DNA of 9,298 bases. It comes from Oscillospiraceae bacterium (GTDB lineage: Bacteria; Bacillota; Clostridia; Oscillospirales; Oscillospiraceae). Where the stretch lies: positions 1 through 9,298 of the forward strand of contig SVKT01000058.1 of assembly GCA_015068335.1 (NCBI GenBank), in the 5' to 3' direction. Under the pieces are notes generated by a model, which was given only the letters and a program-made list of their open reading frames with translations, ran no database searches and had not been told where the DNA came from. Position numbers and translations under genes: made by a program. Shown here one piece after another: positions 6,769-9,298 of the stretch. The first letter of the stretch is position 1; each line of letters starts with the position of its first letter.

Positions 6769-8955
6769 CCGCTGGACGAAAACTTCGGCGTCGTCGGCGA
6801 AGAAATCCGCCTCCCGGCTGTGGCAGGAGAACAGCAGAATCTGACGATCCTTCGCCGCGTCCTTCAACCACCGCAGGACGGTGGCGCAGCGCGCATCGTC
6901 AAAATTTGCCAGCGCGTCGTCCAAAATCAGGGGAACGCGGCAATCCTCCGGCAGAACCAGTTCGCAGATGGCCAGACGGGCTGCCAGATACAGTTGATCC
7001 GCAGCACCGGCGGAAAGCAGTTGGATGTCGCGGTACACGCTGTCTCCCTGCGGCTCTGCGGATAGATGGAGTGCGCGATCCAGCACCACGCTTTTGTAGC
7101 GGCCGTCGGTCAACTGACTGAAAATCTCGGCGGTGCGTCGGCCCAATGCGGGGGCGAAACGGTTTTGCAGGGAGTTGTTGGCGGCGTCCAGAACTTCCAT
7201 CGCCAGTTGGATGGATTCGTACTCGCCTTCCAGTGTGGCGATTTGGGCGCGCAGGTGCGCCTCGGCGGAGTGCAGCACGATGGGATCGCCCATAGCGTCG
7301 CTCTGGCCGGACAGCCGGTCGGCGGCGGAACGGTCTGCGGCCAGCATAGCGCGCAACTGTGACAGTTCCTCCGTCAGCGCCTCCCGGCTGCGGGCGGGGG
7401 GTGAGACGGGTTGGGCGGCGGGGAACTCGCCGGCCTGCCGGGTCAGGATGTCGCAGCGGAACAGCGCCTTTTGGGCGGCGTCTTCGGCCGCCTCCAACTG
7501 CTTGCGGCGGCGCTCGCACTCTTGGAGCAGCGCCTCTGCGGCAGACAGGTCAAAGGCGGCGGGGGCGAAGCGCCGCAGTTCCTGCAAAATCGCCTGCTCA
7601 TTGGAAGAGAAGGTGTGATACAGTGCCTCTGCGGCGGCGGAACAGCGATTTGCGTCTGCGCGGGCGGTTTCTGCTGCCTGATAAAGCGAGGTGAAAGCAC
7701 GCAGGTCTGCGTCGTGCTGCGCCCTCGCAGTTTCGACGGCAGCCTCCCAATGGTTTTGCCGTTTGCCAATGAAGAATCCAATGACCAGTGAGGGACAACC
7801 AAACAGGCCGCAACCACCCGCGATGGCGGGGAGGAGCGCTCTGGAACCGGAATAGATCAGGAAACCTGCGGCGGCGCCCAGCACAGCCAGCAGGACAAAC
7901 AGCCACAGGGGAAACCGGGGTTTCCGGGGCAGATCCAGAGGCAGTCGCTCGGCCTGCGCCGGCGTCATACCTGCGAAGGGGCTTCCGCCGAGGGCGGTCT
8001 CCGCCCGCAGAAGAGTTTTTGCGGTGATGTCCTGGTCTTCCCGGGCTTTTTCCAGCGCACTTCGGGAAGCATCCAGATTGCCCAGCGCGCCCCGCAGGCG
8101 GGCGATGGTCTCGGGTTCGGGAATGCCGTCTGTTTGCAGCCGGCGGCGGAGCAGATCGCAGTCCTGTCTGGCCTGCTCGGCGGCGGATTTTGCCTGTTCC
8201 AGTTCCTGCTGCTTCTGCCACGCCTGCCACGCGTCGTGTTGACGAAGCGCCTCCTCCAATACGTCTGCTTGGGCAGCGTAGGTGCCGATGCGCTGACGGA
8301 CTTCGGCGAGTTGCGCGGAGAGGGTTTCCAGATCGGAAAGTTGGCGCTGCACATCCAGCAGTTCGGCTTCCAACGTGGGGAGCAGGCCGGTCTTGTTGTG
8401 ACGGCGACGGGTCAGTTGTTTTTTTAGGGCGGCGGCAGCCTCCGAGTGGGAGGTGTTCTCCTCGCCGGAGGTGATGAGGGAGGCGATGCGCCGCTCCAAC
8501 CCGGCGTCCTGGGTGATGGCAAGACCGTTCTGGCGGATAAAGGAGCTGCGCTCAAAGACCTCGCGGCTGACGCCCAGCAGTGCCTCGCCGCAGTTCTGGC
8601 CCGTCAGGTCGGGGACGGCGTTGGCAGTTCCTGCGTAGACCGCCTGGAACTCGCCCATCGGGGCGGTCTGACGGCGGGTGGAGCGGGTCAGCGTCAATTC
8701 GTCGTTCAGCGCGAGGCAGTCCAACCGTCCGGCCATAGGGCGGCCGCTCCACGCGGCGTAGCGATTCTTGTCGGCGATGAAGGCTCCCTTGTCCCGCTCC
8801 CGGCTGTTGATACCGTAAAGCATCGTCAGCAGGAAGGCGCACCAGGTGGACTTTCCTGTTTCGTTGGGGGCCTGGATGATATTCAGCCCGTCGCGCAGTT
8901 CCAGGGTCTGGTCCTGCAACTTGCCGAAGGAGGCATTCATACGGCGGATCAGCAG
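6742..8955 (-). CDS. YhaN-like SMC/RecN-type ATPase with a membrane hairpin in the coiled coil
   Basis: This protein of about 737 residues has the split-ATPase layout of Rad50/SbcC/YhaN. Residues counted from the CTG start: N-terminal strand IRRMNASFGKLQDQ, Walker A APNETGKST (29-37), a Q-loop SSFIRQNG (137-144), then long Ala/Gln/Glu/Arg-rich coiled coils. Two hydrophobic helices (about 347-369 and 374-397) interrupt the coils, followed by a second coiled coil, a degenerate signature LLSAGAADQLYLAARL, Walker B LILDDALANFDDAR (677-690) and an H-loop FSCHS (about 709-713). No CxxC zinc hook is seen; the membrane hairpin takes its place, as in Firmicute YhaN proteins. A role in DNA end processing or repair at the membrane is inferred from the family. 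YhaN usually neighbours YhaO, an Mre11/SbcD-like nuclease; none is in this window. The open frame extends to an ATG at 8988, but that ATG lies at the predicted transcription start without a ribosome site. AGAGAGGAG (8964-8972) best serves CTG at 8953-8955. Confidence 0.88.
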   Translation of the reverse strand: MLIRRMNASFGKLQDQTLELRDGLNIIQAPNETGKSTWCAFLLTMLYGINSRERDKGAFIADKNRYAAWSGRPMAGRLDCLALNDELTLTRSTRRQTAPMGEFQAVYAGTANAVPDLTGQNCGEALLGVSREVFERSSFIRQNGLAITQDAGLERRIASLITSGEENTSHSEAAAALKKQLTRRRHNKTGLLPTLEAELLDVQRQLSDLETLSAQLAEVRQRIGTYAAQADVLEEALRQHDAWQAWQKQQELEQAKSAAEQARQDCDLLRRRLQTDGIPEPETIARLRGALGNLDASRSALEKAREDQDITAKTLLRAETALGGSPFAGMTPAQAERLPLDLPRKPRFPLWLFVLLAVLGAAAGFLIYSGSRALLPAIAGGCGLFGCPSLVIGFFIGKRQNHWEAAVETARAQHDADLRAFTSLYQAAETARADANRCSAAAEALYHTFSSNEQAILQELRRFAPAAFDLSAAEALLQECERRRKQLEAAEDAAQKALFRCDILTRQAGEFPAAQPVSPPARSREALTEELSQLRAMLAADRSAADRLSGQSDAMGDPIVLHSAEAHLRAQIATLEGEYESIQLAMEVLDAANNSLQNRFAPALGRRTAEIFSQLTDGRYKSVVLDRALHLSAEPQGDSVYRDIQLLSAGAADQLYLAARLAICELVLPEDCRVPLILDDALANFDDARCATVLRWLKDAAKDRQILLFSCHSREADFFADDAEVFVQRLTNPAETV

Positions 8956-8963
8956 AAAAATCA

Positions 8964-8972
8964 CTCCTCTCT
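8964..8972 (-). promoter_or_regulatory. Shine-Dalgarno site that decides the YhaN-like start
   Basis: AGAGAGGAG on the minus strand is the only strong ribosome-binding site near the 5' end of the gene. The in-frame GTG (8962-8964) overlaps it, the ATGs at 8976 and 8988 precede it, and the ATG at 8940 lies 23 bases away. The first CTG (8953-8955) is eight bases away, the usual distance. Confidence 0.7.
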
Positions 8973-8996
8973 GCATACAATTAAACATTACAACAC

Positions 8997-9025
8997 ATTA
9001 TAACACTGTCTTCCCGATTTGCCCA
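8997..9025 (-). promoter_or_regulatory. Extended -10 promoter of the YhaN-like gene
   Basis: On the minus strand a perfect TATAAT (8997-9002) is preceded by TG one base upstream (extended -10). A weaker -35, TGGGCA (9020-9025), lies 17 bases further. The predicted start is near 8990. It diverges from the tandem plus-strand promoters, with about 84 bp between the two -35 boxes. Confidence 0.75.
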
Positions 9026-9067
9026 GAGCCTTTTCCGGAACAGTTTTTTGCAGAGATCCGAAAAGAG

Positions 9068-9104
9068 AAAAAAGACTTTAAAAAATCAAAAAAGATGCAA
9101 AAAA
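9068..9104 (+). promoter_or_regulatory. Phased A-tract / UP-element region upstream of promoter P1
   Basis: Four A6 runs occur at 9068-9073, 9080-9085, 9088-9093 and 9099-9104. Their centres are 12, 8 and 11 bp apart, close to one helical turn on average. They end four bases before the -35 box of P1. Such arrays bend DNA and contact the RNA polymerase alpha subunits in strong stable-RNA promoters. Confidence 0.75.
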
Positions 9105-9108
9105 GGTG

Positions 9109-9137
9109 TTGACAATCGGTTGAGTGGGTGGTATTCT
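9109..9137 (+). promoter_or_regulatory. Promoter P1 of a probable rRNA operon
   Basis: Perfect -35 TTGACA (9109-9114), a 17-base spacer and -10 TATTCT (9132-9137), preceded by phased A-tracts. No protein-coding gene follows before the window ends, and a second promoter of the same design lies 95 bp downstream, as in tandem rrn promoters of Firmicutes. Confidence 0.85.
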
Positions 9138-9173
9138 AACAAGGCTGTCTGGCGGGCCGCCGGATGCGCCGCG

Positions 9174-9199
9174 AAAAAGTCTTGAAAAAAGATAAAAAA
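9174..9199 (+). promoter_or_regulatory. A-tract / UP-element region upstream of promoter P2
   Basis: Three A runs at 9174-9178, 9185-9190 and 9194-9199 have centres about 11.5 and 9 bp apart and end four bases before the P2 -35. The layout copies that before P1, including an AAAAAGWCTT-like segment in both, which suggests the module was duplicated. Confidence 0.7.
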
Positions 9200-9203
9200 G
9201 TGG

Positions 9204-9232
9204 TTGACAAATGAAGGCGAGCCTGATAGAAT
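9204..9232 (+). promoter_or_regulatory. Promoter P2 of a probable rRNA operon
   Basis: Perfect -35 TTGACA (9204-9209), a 17-base spacer and -10 TAGAAT (9227-9232). The predicted start is about 9237-9240. The transcript would open directly into the short hairpin and boxA-like motif. Confidence 0.87.
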
Positions 9233-9242
9233 AGCAATGTTC

Positions 9243-9257
9243 CGCCGAAAAGCGGCG
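9243..9257 (+). other. Short hairpin at the 5' end of the rRNA leader
   Basis: CGCCG (9243-9247) pairs with CGGCG (9253-9257) around an AAAAG loop, a few bases after the predicted P2 start. No U-tract follows, so it is not a terminator. Confidence 0.55.
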
Positions 9258-9272
9258 TGTACCTTGTAAATT
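9258..9272 (+). promoter_or_regulatory. boxA-like antitermination motif in the rRNA leader
   Basis: TGTACCTTGTAAATT resembles the Firmicute rrn boxA form (TGTTCTTTGAAAACT), the NusB/NusE binding site in pre-rRNA leaders. The downstream AT-rich run to the window edge (TAAACAACGTAACG and so on) is the kind of leader that precedes 16S rRNA. The 16S gene itself is not in the window, so the assignment rests on the promoters and this motif. Confidence 0.55.
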
Positions 9273-9298
9273 AAACAACGTAACGAAAAGAAAGCACC

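Noticed and set aside
8956..8988. YhaN-like start at ATG 8988 or 8976
   Set aside because: Both precede the only good ribosome site; the first lies within a few bases of the predicted transcription start.
8446..9003. A 185-codon plus-strand frame opposite the start of the YhaN-like gene
   Set aside because: It is antisense to the Walker A region of a conserved ATPase and has no family resemblance of its own.
9151..9161. GGCGG-G-CCGCC inverted repeat between P1 and P2, considered as an operator or terminator
   Set aside because: A one-base loop and no U-tract make it an unlikely RNA hairpin, and such short GC palindromes are common here.
6708..9172. Shared 12-mer GGATGCGCCGCG in the mrp leader and between P1 and P2
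   Set aside because: A 12-base match is expected by chance in a GC-rich 9-kb window and no further similarity flanks it.

Overview
The window looks like a chromosomal segment from a fairly GC-rich, anaerobic-type Firmicute, most likely a gut Clostridia of the Oscillospiraceae/Ruminococcaceae kind. This is inferred from four things: SLH repeats of the 'C-[NT]-R-G-Q-M-[VA]' type, consensus sigma-A promoters with strong Shine-Dalgarno sites, a Mrp/Nbp35-type ATPase with an N-terminal cysteine cluster, and a membrane-hairpin YhaN-type ATPase. No phage, transposase, CRISPR array or tRNA is visible.

Layout: (1) Positions 2-4903, plus strand, hold the 3' part (1633 codons) of a very large secreted, cell-wall-bound protein. 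It has a cohesin-like domain, Big2-type Ig-like domains, a long run of MBG/YDG-type beta-sandwich repeats, two InlB/Flg_new-like repeats and three C-terminal SLH domains. (2) Positions 4904-5063 hold two strong hairpins between convergent genes. (3) Three genes follow on the minus strand. In transcription order from the right they are a YhaN-like SMC/RecN-type ATPase (6742-8955), a Mrp/ApbC Fe-S carrier ATPase (5851-6672) and xanthine phosphoribosyltransferase xpt (5064-5642). Each has its own recognisable sigma-A promoter. The mrp promoter lies inside the 3' end of the YhaN-like gene, so mrp can be transcribed both on its own and by read-through. A strong terminator separates mrp from xpt. 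(4) Positions 9003-9298 contain no gene. They hold two tandem, consensus, A-tract-rich plus-strand promoters, a short hairpin and a boxA-like motif, which together look like the control region and leader of an rRNA operon whose 16S gene would begin just past the right edge.

The genes do not form one pathway: a surface adhesin or scaffold, purine salvage, Fe-S cluster handling and a DNA-metabolism ATPase lie side by side as ordinary chromosomal neighbours. I found no convincing new multi-gene system. The points most worth checking are the rRNA-type tandem promoters with helically phased A-tracts, a probable CTG start for the YhaN-like gene, the mosaic origin of the surface protein (lower GC and different codon use in its cohesin-like part), and a nearly identical 45-bp repeat in its SLH domains.
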